A DNA stretch of 7,573 bases from an uncultured Bacteroidota bacterium (GCA_902609035.1 CACLQG010000044.1:1-7573); one strand, 5' to 3'. Counted from the stretch's first letter, positions 1 through 6,469 are shown. Numbers and translations: made by a program. The notes: generated by a model not told the origin, from the sequence alone.

Positions 1-1
1 A

Positions 2-763
2 GAACTTGAGGCCATTCGATTGATTCGTGCAGGGATCATAGATATGACAATTTCTGCCGGTTCCCTAACCAATTTTTCAGAAATACTCACATTTTCCGAT
101 ATGCCCTTTTTGCTGAGAGATACCATTGCCATGCAAAAGTTGATTAATAGTTTCATAGGTAAGCGAATTGAAAATGAGATAATTGAAAAAATAGGACTGC
201 GAGCACTGGGTTATTTTCAGCGGGGAGAGCGTCATTTGACTTCCAATCGTCCGATCAAGCATCCCGATGATTTAGATGAATTAATAATCAGGGTTCCAAA
301 TGCCCCATCCTATGTGGTAGCTTGGAAAGCTTTGGGAGCCAAACCGACTCCTATGGCTTTTTCCGAAGTATTTTCCTCCTTACAACAAGGCACTATTGAA
401 GCACAAGAAAATCCTTTTGCCATGATAAAAAATGCTGGCTTTAGTGAAGTTCAAAAATATCTTAATTTAACAGGCCATTTGATTACTTGGGGTTATCCTT
501 TGGTCGGGGAAAAACAGTTTCAAAGACTTCCCCAAGACCTTAAAAGTATTTTCCTTGAAGCAGCAAAAGAAATGCAAGTCTATGAGCACAGGCTGTTTCT
601 TGAAAACGAATCCAAAGTGCAAGCACAACTTAAAAAACAGGGGATGATTTTTGTAGAAGTTGATAAAACTGCTTTTATGAAACAAGGTGAAAATGCTGTT
701 TATGAGAGTTTGTCACCAGAGATGCAAGAGGTTCATAAATCCATTAAAAAAATCACCCAATGA
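2..763 (+). CDS. TRAP transporter substrate-binding protein, DctP family (5' truncated by window edge)
   Basis: Periplasmic solute receptor of a tripartite ATP-independent periplasmic (TRAP) transporter; it captures an organic acid and hands it to the Q/M membrane subunits encoded next. The frame is open from base 2, so the TTG at 20 is an internal Leu and not a start; the signal peptide and about the first third of the protein lie outside the window. Family hallmarks seen: RAGIIDMTISAG near the edge, the segment IRVPNAP whose Arg (codon 290-292) matches the family's conserved carboxylate-binding arginine, then LGAKPTPMAFSEVFSSLQQG, then the QENP motif (Asn codon 410-412) and a helical C-terminus. 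The stop overlaps the dctQ start (ATGA). The ligand cannot be read from the sequence; sugar acids, C4-dicarboxylates and keto acids are all possible. Confidence 0.93.
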   Translation, partial: ELEAIRLIRAGIIDMTISAGSLTNFSEILTFSDMPFLLRDTIAMQKLINSFIGKRIENEIIEKIGLRALGYFQRGERHLTSNRPIKHPDDLDELIIRVPNAPSYVVAWKALGAKPTPMAFSEVFSSLQQGTIEAQENPFAMIKNAGFSEVQKYLNLTGHLITWGYPLVGEKQFQRLPQDLKSIFLEAAKEMQVYEHRLFLENESKVQAQLKKQGMIFVEVDKTAFMKQGENAVYESLSPEMQEVHKSIKKITQ

Positions 764-1227
764 GATTTAAAACCCTCTTATTAAAATTTTTGAAATATGG
801 TACCTTGCTAACCAGTTTAGGTTTTATAATAACGGTATCATTGCAGATTTATGGAAGATTTTTTCTCAGCGATGTACCACCTTGGACAGAAGAGGCCTCA
901 AGAATTTTATTCATCTACGGCATATCCTTTGCAAGTGGTCTTGCCTTTAGGGGCAACTATTTTGTCTATTTAGAGGCTTTTTATGTTGGTATCTCTGACA
1001 AGGCGAAAAAAATAATTGACTTGATTTCACCTATGTTGAGTTTTCTTCTGTTTAGTATTTGCGGCTTTCACACATTGTCATTACTTGAAATGGGACTTAG
1101 TGAATATTCCCCTAGCCTTCAATTGATAATGGTCGTTCCCTTTTTCAGCATATTGATTTTGAGTCTCACAATTGGTTATTACAGTCTAATTGCCTTTTTG
1201 AAAAAAATTAAATTTTGGAAATCATGA
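760..1227 (+). CDS. TRAP transporter small permease subunit, DctQ family
   Basis: Small inner-membrane subunit that partners the large DctM permease in TRAP uptake. At 155 aa it has the usual family length. Four hydrophobic segments can be seen, at about residues 14-34, 49-66, 87-106 and 120-146. Between the first two is the family signature VPPWTEEASR (W42, E44, E45, R48), followed by a Gly-rich second helix and LAFRGNYF (normally LAxRxxxH-like in the family). The start is the ATG that overlaps the upstream TGA by 4 nt, which implies translational coupling; no Shine-Dalgarno is visible, as is usual for Bacteroidota. The stop in turn overlaps the next ATG. The subunit is assigned from the signature and from its position between P and M genes. 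Confidence 0.93.
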   Translation: MRFKTLLLKFLKYGTLLTSLGFIITVSLQIYGRFFLSDVPPWTEEASRILFIYGISFASGLAFRGNYFVYLEAFYVGISDKAKKIIDLISPMLSFLLFSICGFHTLSLLEMGLSEYSPSLQLIMVVPFFSILILSLTIGYYSLIAFLKKIKFWKS

Positions 1228-2498
1228 TTCTACTGCTAATCATTGTTTTTATTTTTTGTCTATGTTTAAGATTTCCCATTGCGTTTTCCCTAGGCTTGTC
1301 TTGTTTGGGTTATTTTATATTCAAGGGAACACCATTGGTTGTAGTACCCCTAAAAATGTATGCAGGAATTGATGTTTTTGTCTTACTGAGTATTCCCGGA
1401 TTTATCATCGCAGGTAATCTAATGAATCAAGGGGGATTGACAGACAAAATCATTAACTTTTGTAATCATCTTTTGGGTCACATTCGCGGGGGGCTTTCCT
1501 ACGTAAATATTAGTGCATCTATGCTTTTTGCAGGGATTTCAGGGACTGCCATTTCGGATACTGCCAGCTTGGGTGCTGTGATGATCCCTGCCATGAAAAA
1601 AGAAGGCTATCATAGTGATTTCTCATGTGCTATAACCGCCGCTTCCTCTACCATCGGCCCAATTATTCCTCCTAGCTTACCAATGATAATTGCAGCTACA
1701 TTAAGTGGATTGTCGGTAGGGAAACTCTTCCTTGCAGGCGCGATACCTGGACTTTTATTAGGTATGGGCTTGATGATGGTCGCCTATTTTGTAGCCAAAA
1801 AAAAGAATTATCCCAAACATCAAAAAAGTACTTCATTACAAGTTTTAAAAAGCTTCATTGATACTTTTTGGGCCTTATTGATGACTTTAATTATTCTCTT
1901 TGGAATTATCGGGGGAGTATTTACCCCTACAGAAGCCTCTGTAGTTGCTGTTCTTTATGCACTTTTCATAGGAACATTTGTATATAAAAAACTTAACCTT
2001 AAAAAGATATCTGTGGTAATTTTGGACTCCATGAAAACCACTGCATCTTTGATGATATTAGTTGGCTTTGCCAATCTTTTTGGATTTATACTGATAACTG
2101 AACAGATACCTCAGCGTATTTCTGAGCAAATACTTCTTTTAACCACGAACAAATATGCGGTACTTTTGTTGATCAACTTACTTCTTATTTTGGTTGGAAC
2201 TTTTATGGAAACCATAGCGGCGTTGTTGATCTTATTTCCAATATTACTAAAGGTGGCGATAGAAGTAGATGTAGAACCAATCCATTTTACGGTGATTGCG
2301 GTTCTCAATTTGATTATAGGACTAACAACACCACCAGTTGGGGTTTGTCTTTTTGTTGCATCCAGTATTGGTAAAACTTCGATAGGAAAAGTAAGTAGAG
2401 CAGGATTACCCTTTTTGGCTTTGAGTATTGTAGTGCTCATACTGGTATCCCTCTTCCCTGGCTTGTCTCTTTTTCTCCCTAATTTGATTATGGATTAA
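1224..2498 (+). CDS. TRAP transporter large permease subunit, DctM family
   Basis: Large multi-helix permease that forms the transport path and drives solute import with an ion (usually Na+) gradient. I place the start at the ATG at 1224, overlapping the dctQ TGA by 4 nt, instead of the in-frame TTG at 1215; this gives 424 aa, normal for DctM. Signatures seen: SIPGFIIAGNLM (56-67), FAGISGTAISDTAS (102-115), GPIIPPSLPMII (145-156), and the second pseudo-symmetric half's GLTTPPVG (366-373), followed by a final hydrophobic run ending SLFLPNLIMD. The two PP-containing hairpin motifs are those expected of the ion-transporter elevator fold. No helix is missing and the frame is intact. It is the last gene of the operon; the next gene converges on it. 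Confidence 0.96.
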   Translation: MILLLIIVFIFCLCLRFPIAFSLGLSCLGYFIFKGTPLVVVPLKMYAGIDVFVLLSIPGFIIAGNLMNQGGLTDKIINFCNHLLGHIRGGLSYVNISASMLFAGISGTAISDTASLGAVMIPAMKKEGYHSDFSCAITAASSTIGPIIPPSLPMIIAATLSGLSVGKLFLAGAIPGLLLGMGLMMVAYFVAKKKNYPKHQKSTSLQVLKSFIDTFWALLMTLIILFGIIGGVFTPTEASVVAVLYALFIGTFVYKKLNLKKISVVILDSMKTTASLMILVGFANLFGFILITEQIPQRISEQILLLTTNKYAVLLLINLLLILVGTFMETIAALLILFPILLKVAIEVDVEPIHFTVIAVLNLIIGLTTPPVGVCLFVASSIGKTSIGKVSRAGLPFLALSIVVLILVSLFPGLSLFLPNLIMD

Positions 2499-2532
2499 TA
2501 TTTTTCAAAAATTCAAAACGAAACTAGGCATT

Positions 2533-2584
2533 TTTAACCCCAATATTTGACAAAAATAAAGCCCACTTATAAGACAGGGTTAAA
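2533..2584. repeat. 8-bp perfect inverted repeat in the convergent spacer
   Basis: TTTAACCC at 2533-2540 is matched by GGGTTAAA at 2577-2584, with 36 nt between the arms. It starts 34 nt after the dctM stop and lies wholly in the 121-nt spacer between converging genes, so a role in ending transcription from either side is possible. The loop is long for an intrinsic terminator and there is no clear T-run, so chance is a real alternative. Confidence 0.35.
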
Positions 2585-2600
2585 TAGCTTATTAAAGCTA
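2585..2600 (-). terminator. possible weak terminator hairpin after the broken membrane protein gene
   Basis: Read on the minus strand, TAGCTT, loop TAAT, AAGCTA forms a 6-bp stem followed by TTTAA, about 20 nt after the stop of the minus-strand gene. The stem is short with few G/C pairs and the T-tract is poor, so this is only a candidate. It directly abuts the GGGTTAAA arm of the larger inverted repeat. Confidence 0.3.
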
Positions 2601-2619
2601 ATATTCTAAGGCTTTGAAC

Positions 2620-2999
2620 TTATCCTTTTGGCTTTATGTAAGTAAAAAGTGCTAGTCCAAACATCACGAAATCAATTGTAAAATCTTTAAGCCCCATTTT
2701 TGTCATAAGTGAAGATGCCATCACGTAAAAAGATCCAAATAATGGAATGTAAGCAATTATAATGGCCAACAATAATTTTTTAGCGTCTTCAATTCCCAAA
2801 TTACGAGAAAAGAGCAGCATCAGTACAATCATGAAAAATGATGGAGTAATGGCATATTGAAATAGAATGGCCAGTTGTCCTGATTCTTCCCCTAACTAGA
2901 ACACATTACATCTATAGAAGATTGAGCAAAAGCGGCATAAAGTATTGATTGCAGAATCATAAAGGTGCCTATAATGGATAAACTTAGTTTTGTTTTCAT
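2620..2999 (-). pseudogene. small four-helix membrane protein of unknown family, apparently frameshifted
   Basis: The minus-strand ATG at 2999 opens a frame beginning MKTKLSLSIIGTFMILQ, with a first hydrophobic helix, that runs to ...SSIDVMCSS and then hits TAG at about 2893-2895. A second frame, shifted by one base, reads LGEESGQLAILFQYAITPSF into MIVLMLLFSRNLG and continues to the TAA at 2620. The span is 380 nt, one short of 127 codons, so restoring a single base near 2893-2899 (for example AGTTTAGGG for AGTTAGGG) gives one continuous 126-aa protein with four hydrophobic segments (about 5-27, 45-63, 73-92, 107-123). The second fragment alone lacks the first helix and most of the second. 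I do not recognise the family. A recent inactivating deletion, a sequencing error and, less likely, recoding would all look the same here. It reads in the same direction as the upstream trio but is separated from it by a palindrome. Confidence 0.72.
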
Positions 3000-3027
3000 T
3001 TAAATTTAGCTTAGTTAATAATGAAAA

Positions 3028-3069
3028 TATTAAATTTATAATTGTTATTAAACAATTATAAATTTAGTA
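3028..3069 (-). terminator. long A/T palindrome (16-bp stem, 4-nt loop), probable terminator or operator
   Basis: TAAATTTATAATTGTT at 3031-3046, loop ATTA at 3047-3050, then the exact reverse complement AACAATTATAAATTTA at 3051-3066. After a T:G wobble (3030/3067) two more pairs extend it to 3028-3069. It occupies nearly half of the 92-nt gap between the stop of the trio (3092) and the start of the next minus-strand gene (2999). Read on the minus strand, the stem begins about 25 nt after the trio's stop and is followed by ATATTTTC, terminator-like but almost free of G/C. The perfect symmetry also suits a binding site for a dimeric regulator of the downstream gene. The structure is certain; its role is not. 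Confidence 0.6.
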
Positions 3070-3091
3070 AACCAATAATAGTATTTGTAGG

Positions 3092-3280
3092 TCAGATCGC
3101 TCTGTTCTTTGGTTTTTTATTGGGAATTCTTCCGAAGTTTCCAGAACCGTCATAGTCTACTGTATCAGTTTCAATTTTGGAGCGGGAGTTATTTTTAGCT
3201 TCTTTATTATTCAAAATTATACCCAACAAAAAAAGTATAAATACAACGAGACCTACAGCAAATATGATGGTAACACTCAT
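3092..3280 (-). CDS. 62-aa single-pass membrane protein of unknown function
   Basis: The true start is the ATG at 3280, giving MSVTIIFAVGLVVFILF...; the longer frame reaching back to 3376 is only an out-of-frame read of the preceding gene. One strong membrane segment (about residues 4-23) is followed by a hydrophilic tail rich in Lys, Arg and Asn, with the short acidic patch ETDTVDYDGSG and a basic C-terminus (IPNKKPKNRAI). The positive charge after the helix suggests the tail is cytoplasmic. The ATG shares one base with the TAA of the upstream 53-aa gene (TAATG), a stop/restart arrangement implying coupled translation and a stoichiometric relation. No enzymatic motif and no family I recognise. 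Support comes from position, the tight overlap and protein-like composition. Confidence 0.75.
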   Translation of the reverse strand: MSVTIIFAVGLVVFILFLLGIILNNKEAKNNSRSKIETDTVDYDGSGNFGRIPNKKPKNRAI

Positions 3281-3441
3281 TATTTTGAAATTTGTTTGAT
3301 GTAACCTCCCGCGGCAAGGATAGATGGAACCCATATACCCACATAGAGTCCCTCTTGTTGTTGTCCATTGAACCATAGGTAGACAGAGAACAGGAAGCTG
3401 ACAAAAGCAGCTGATAAAATAAGATAGTCAGACCATTTCAT
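3280..3441 (-). CDS. 53-aa two-helix membrane miniprotein of unknown function
   Basis: A very short gene in a frame that is easily missed. It starts MKWSDYLILSAAF at 3441 and ends at TAA (3282-3280). Two hydrophobic segments, about residues 6-23 and 31-47, flank a short polar turn FNGQQQEG, giving a helical hairpin; GLYVGIWVPSILAAGGY makes up the second helix. Its ATG overlaps the stop of the 288-aa secreted protein by one base (TAATG), and its own TAA overlaps the next ATG in the same way. I recall similar short membrane proteins with a GLxVGIWVPSIL-like segment in Cytophagales genomes as hypothetical proteins, but I cannot confirm that here. No function can be assigned; a membrane partner or anchor for its neighbours is an inference from coupling. 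Confidence 0.75.
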   Translation of the reverse strand: MKWSDYLILSAAFVSFLFSVYLWFNGQQQEGLYVGIWVPSILAAGGYIKQISK

Positions 3442-4307
3442 TATTCTATGGAATCTTTGACACGAAAGAACTCTTCATCCGTTTCAATCCATTCAAAGTC
3501 ACTTGTAACTTTTTCACTCACAGGATTGTAAAATACTTCAAGGTATTTCAGTCTTTTTACACCCTTTACTTTTACTTGAGCAATGAAGTTGTGATGATGG
3601 AATTTATCAAAGGGACTGATAAATGTAGTGTAAGAATCCCAAATGATATTTCGGGTATATTCAACATTAGAATAGGTCACACCTACAAAAGATCGAATGG
3701 ATTTGTTGATTTCTTTAACATTCAAGGGGACAATCTCACTTTCTTTCAAGTTTTTACTTTCCATCACGTCGAGAAATCCTTGATGCTCGGCAATGAAATC
3801 TTCAAGACCAGGTTTTTGTTCTTGATTTGAAATACTTAGATCTATTAAATCAGGAGCATTATCGCTCTTTTCTTCTTTTTCATCGACCAAATAAAACTCC
3901 TCATCCTCTGCAATCCACTCAAAATCTCCAGTCACTTTTTTTACAAAAGGATTATACCTAACTTCTACATATTTTAGTCGGTCTAAGTTAAAAACTTTTA
4001 CCTGTGCAATAAAAGAGTGATAATGATATATATTGGAAGAGCTTAAGAAAGACCTGTAGGAATCCCATATAATATTTCTAGTAAACTCTGCGATTTCGGG
4101 ATAGCGTTCTTCTACGAAAAATCGTATTTTCTTATTGATTTCTTTTATGTTTATAGGTGTAATTTCTCCGGCATCATTTTCTTCAAACCCCTCGTGTTCA
4201 GTTATAAAATCTTCAATTTTAACACGATCTTCTTGAGCACTGGTTGCCAAAGGTAAAAGCAAAGTGAAAGAAATGAAGAAGGAGATGATACTAAACTTCA
4301 TAATCAT
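3441..4307 (-). CDS. secreted protein with two tandem copies of an unrecognised ~115-aa domain
   Basis: 288 aa if started at the ATG at 4307, or 286 aa from the next in-frame ATG (4301), which gives the cleaner signal peptide MKFSIISFFISFTLLLP. Cleavage is likely after ATSA (A24|Q25), leaving a soluble protein in the periplasm or outside; no lipobox Cys is present. The mature part is an internal duplication: copy 1 at about 30-142 and copy 2 at about 167-284, joined by a polar linker. Both contain EDFIxEHxGF, INxKEINKxIRxFV, TRNIIWDSY (76-84 and 218-226), HxFIAQVKV, RLKYxEVxYNP and DFEWIxxDEEF. By hand, about 56 of 95 positions of the main block are identical. I do not recognise the fold and see no catalytic motif. 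First of a three-gene unit; it lies 56 nt downstream of rseP on the same strand. Confidence 0.88.
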   Translation of the reverse strand: MIMKFSIISFFISFTLLLPLATSAQEDRVKIEDFITEHEGFEENDAGEITPINIKEINKKIRFFVEERYPEIAEFTRNIIWDSYRSFLSSSNIYHYHSFIAQVKVFNLDRLKYVEVRYNPFVKKVTGDFEWIAEDEEFYLVDEKEEKSDNAPDLIDLSISNQEQKPGLEDFIAEHQGFLDVMESKNLKESEIVPLNVKEINKSIRSFVGVTYSNVEYTRNIIWDSYTTFISPFDKFHHHNFIAQVKVKGVKRLKYLEVFYNPVSEKVTSDFEWIETDEEFFRVKDSIE

Positions 4308-4321
4308 TATTTTTTATTTCA

Positions 4322-4329
4322 TAAATATA
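4322..4329 (-). promoter_or_regulatory. possible Bacteroidota -7 promoter box for the unknown trio
   Basis: On the minus strand TATATTTA matches the TAnnTTTG consensus at all but the last base, 14-20 nt before the two candidate ATGs of the secreted protein. The region is A/T-rich so the match is weak evidence; read-through from rseP is an alternative source of transcription. Confidence 0.3.
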
Positions 4330-4363
4330 GTAAATATCAAAATGAGTTGTCGATATTGCATAA

Positions 4364-5680
4364 CTAATTAGACAAAAAACGGAATAGATCGTTTCCATTT
4401 GCATAAATTACCAGGGCCAAAAGTAAGAAGAATCCAACCATTTGGGCGTATTCCATAAACCTCTCATTTGGTTTTCTTCCTGTAATCATCTCATAAAGCA
4501 GAAACATTACATGTCCGCCATCTAATGCAGGAATGGGCAATAAATTCATGAAAGCTAAAATGATCGAGATAAAGGCAGTGCTTGCCCAAAAGGCCCTCCA
4601 GTCCCATGAGGCAGGGAAGAGACTTCCAATGGCACCAAAACCTCCTAATTGAGAAGCCCCTTTTTTGGTAAATACGTATTTGAATTGTGCTACGTAATCA
4701 TAAAGTGTCCAATATCCGTAGCTAAATCCTTCTTTAATACTCTCTACTAATGAGAGTTTTATTTGACTAATTTTTATGTTACTTCGAGGTATAACACCCA
4801 TTTTACCATTAACATCTAATACCATATTGAGAGTGTCTAGTATTTTATTTCTTTCCACTACATATTGTACAGCTTGGTTGGCTTTTCCATTGTTAAAATT
4901 GCGTAACTCTAACCAGTCCTCAATAACAATATCATCGGCAGCAACAATTTTGTCCCCTGCTTTAAAGCCTGCAGTAAAAGCATTTTTTTCTATCAAAACA
5001 CTATCAATCTCAGCTGGAAAAAGAGGATATAAAGGATTCATTTGACCTGAAGAAAACATACGTTCACCAATATCAATTGGTATTTCAAGGGTTACTTTAT
5101 TTCCATTAGCACGTTGGACTTGAACTTCTTCAACGGATCTTATCAATAACATTTTATTGATGTCCAATGCCACTTCAAGGGGCTTGCCATCCACCATAAG
5201 GATTTGATCACCTTTTTCAAACCCTATTTCTTTACCCAATGATGATACTCCCATTCCCATGGGTAAGGCACTGTTGGGAAGGGTATTTTTTCCCCAAACA
5301 AAAAGGATCATCATATAGATGAAAAACCCCAGAATTAAGTTGACAGTAACTCCTCCGAGCATTATAATGAGTCGCTGCCATGCGGGTTTGGTTCTGAATT
5401 CCCAAGGTTGGGGAGGTTTTTCCATTTGTTCCTTGTCCATACTCTCATCTATCATCCCTGATATTTTGACATAGCCTCCCAAAGGCAGCCAACCTACACC
5501 ATAAACGGTATCCCCAATTTTCTTTTTAAATAAAGCAAATTTTACATCGAAGAATAGAAAGAACTTTTCTACACGTGTTTTGAAGATTTTAGCAGGGATA
5601 AAATGGCCCAACTCATGCAAGACAATGAGAAGGGATAAGCTGAGTAATAGTTGAATTCCCTTCATTACCATAGGTTCCAT
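4364..5680 (-). CDS. rseP: RseP-type site-2 intramembrane zinc metalloprotease (M50)
   Basis: Inner-membrane protease that cuts transmembrane segments of signalling proteins, typically anti-sigma factors, and removes leftover signal peptides. At 438 aa it is full length for Bacteroidota RseP. The first helix carries the zinc-binding HELGH motif (22-26, E23 catalytic) and the fourth carries NLLPIPALDGGH (379-390) with the third zinc ligand Asp387. GWLPLGGYVKISG (63-75) is the conserved membrane-associated loop. Two PDZ domains follow the second helix, around 140-200 and 225-290, with GFEKGDQIL and GFKAGDKIV as their ligand-site cores. The final helices are predicted at about 365-395 and 410-430. 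I keep the first ATG (5680) because the full first helix fits it; Met4 and Met6 are alternatives. Divergent from the SCO gene; the dxr gene that often precedes rseP is not adjacent here. Confidence 0.96.
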   Translation of the reverse strand: MEPMVMKGIQLLLSLSLLIVLHELGHFIPAKIFKTRVEKFFLFFDVKFALFKKKIGDTVYGVGWLPLGGYVKISGMIDESMDKEQMEKPPQPWEFRTKPAWQRLIIMLGGVTVNLILGFFIYMMILFVWGKNTLPNSALPMGMGVSSLGKEIGFEKGDQILMVDGKPLEVALDINKMLLIRSVEEVQVQRANGNKVTLEIPIDIGERMFSSGQMNPLYPLFPAEIDSVLIEKNAFTAGFKAGDKIVAADDIVIEDWLELRNFNNGKANQAVQYVVERNKILDTLNMVLDVNGKMGVIPRSNIKISQIKLSLVESIKEGFSYGYWTLYDYVAQFKYVFTKKGASQLGGFGAIGSLFPASWDWRAFWASTAFISIILAFMNLLPIPALDGGHVMFLLYEMITGRKPNERFMEYAQMVGFFLLLALVIYANGNDLFRFLSN

Positions 5681-5699
5681 AGCGATTTATTTTGGACAG

Positions 5700-5707
5700 C
5701 AAAAATA
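5700..5707 (-). promoter_or_regulatory. probable rseP promoter -7 box
   Basis: On the minus strand TATTTTTG is a full match to TAnnTTTG. It lies about 20 nt before the rseP ATG, implying transcription starts roughly 10-17 nt upstream of the gene. No convincing TTTG at the -33 position was found, as is common for that weakly conserved element. Confidence 0.5.
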
Positions 5708-5779
5708 CCAATTTTAGCTACATTCCATACTCATTTAGACAAAAACCTTTCCATTTAATTATTTAAATTTTTAATCGCT

Positions 5780-5787
5780 TATCTTTG
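5780..5787 (+). promoter_or_regulatory. probable SCO gene promoter -7 box, very close to the ATG
   Basis: TATCTTTG is a full match to TAnnTTTG. It ends only 7 nt before the ATG at 5795. With the element centred at about -7, transcription would begin near 5791, leaving a leader of only about four bases, so the message may be leaderless. A TTTA at 5754-5757 is the nearest, imperfect -33 candidate. Together with the minus-strand box at 5700-5707 this makes a 114-nt divergent promoter region. Confidence 0.55.
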
Positions 5788-5794
5788 CTTTAGA

Positions 5795-6469
5795 ATGGAA
5801 ATTTTAAAAAAATATAAAAAATTTTTATTAGTTTTTTCAATCATTTCTTGCATTATATTATTATTGTTTTATAATGCTTTGATACCAAATGTGAAACTCC
5901 CAATCTACCAGCCAGCGATGGTTAACTTTGAATTGGTAGATAGTACCATTCAACATCATAAAAAATTCCATCGTATTTCAGATTTTTCCTTGACTAATCA
6001 AAATGGTAAGACCATATCTCATCAAGACTTCAAAGGAAAAATCTATGTTGCAGATTTCTTTTTTACCACTTGTCCTTCGATTTGTATCGACATGACAGAC
6101 AACATGCTCAAAGTGCAGGAGGAAATAAAAAACAACCCCAACATAATGCTCCTTTCCCATTCTGTAACTCCCAAAATAGATTCCGTTCCAAAACTCAAAA
6201 AATACGCTTTAGAAAAGGGAGTCATTGATACAAAATGGCATTTGGTAACAGGAGATAAAAAAGAAATTTATGAGCTCGCTCGAAAATCTTACCTGGCGGT
6301 AAAAGCTAGTGGAGACGGTGGCCCCTTTGATATGATACATACCGAAAATTTCATTTTGATTGACCCAGATCAAAGAATTAGAGGATTCTATGATGGGACT
6401 GATATGGAGGAAATCAATCGTTTACTTGATGAAATTGATATTTTGATTCAAGAATATTTCCCCTCCTAA
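5795..6469 (+). CDS. SCO1/SenC/PrrC family copper-binding thioredoxin-fold protein
   Basis: Membrane-anchored, periplasm-facing protein of the SCO family, known to deliver Cu to the CuA site of cytochrome oxidase or to reduce its cysteines; some members act in redox signalling. 224 aa. One N-terminal helix (about 10-30) follows the basic MEILKKYKK, then a thioredoxin-like domain: IYVADFFFTTCPSIC contains the copper-binding CxxxC (C93, C97) and FDMIHTENFILID supplies the distal conserved His182. All three metal ligands are present, so it should bind copper. The ATG at 5795 is chosen because it gives the full anchor and lies just after a promoter box. It stands divergent from rseP and 69 nt upstream of feoA; no oxidase subunit gene lies in the window to confirm its partner. 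Confidence 0.94.
   Translation: MEILKKYKKFLLVFSIISCIILLLFYNALIPNVKLPIYQPAMVNFELVDSTIQHHKKFHRISDFSLTNQNGKTISHQDFKGKIYVADFFFTTCPSICIDMTDNMLKVQEEIKNNPNIMLLSHSVTPKIDSVPKLKKYALEKGVIDTKWHLVTGDKKEIYELARKSYLAVKASGDGGPFDMIHTENFILIDPDQRIRGFYDGTDMEEINRLLDEIDILIQEYFPS

Noticed and set aside
20..22. TTG as the start of the TRAP substrate-binding protein
   Set aside because: The frame is open to the window edge and the preceding residues fit the family; the gene simply starts outside the window.
1215..1217. TTG as the start of dctM
   Set aside because: The ATG at 1224 gives the usual 4-nt ATGA overlap, as also seen between the P and Q genes, and places the hydrophobic helix at the N-terminus.
2111..2440. 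109-codon minus-strand frame inside dctM
   Set aside because: Antisense shadow of the conserved C-terminal half of DctM.
2547..2573. TTGACA followed by TATAAG on the plus strand after dctM, resembling an E. coli-type promoter
   Set aside because: The spacing is only 15 nt, the style is not that of Bacteroidota, and no plus-strand gene follows.
3281..3376. N-terminal extension of the 62-aa protein (frame opening MVQWTTTRGTL)
   Set aside because: It reads the 53-aa gene in the wrong frame; the true start at 3280 is fixed by the TAATG overlap and by the hydrophobic N-terminus.
3207..3404. 65-codon minus-strand frame overlapping both miniproteins
   Set aside because: Third reading frame of the same DNA; its product is a Cys/His/Ser-rich string with no coherent segments, and it conflicts with two better-supported genes.
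3576..3830. 84-codon plus-strand frame inside the secreted protein gene
   Set aside because: Antisense shadow of the second repeat copy; no promoter or family similarity seen.
4776..5045. 89-codon plus-strand frame inside rseP
   Set aside because: Antisense shadow of the PDZ region of a well-supported gene.
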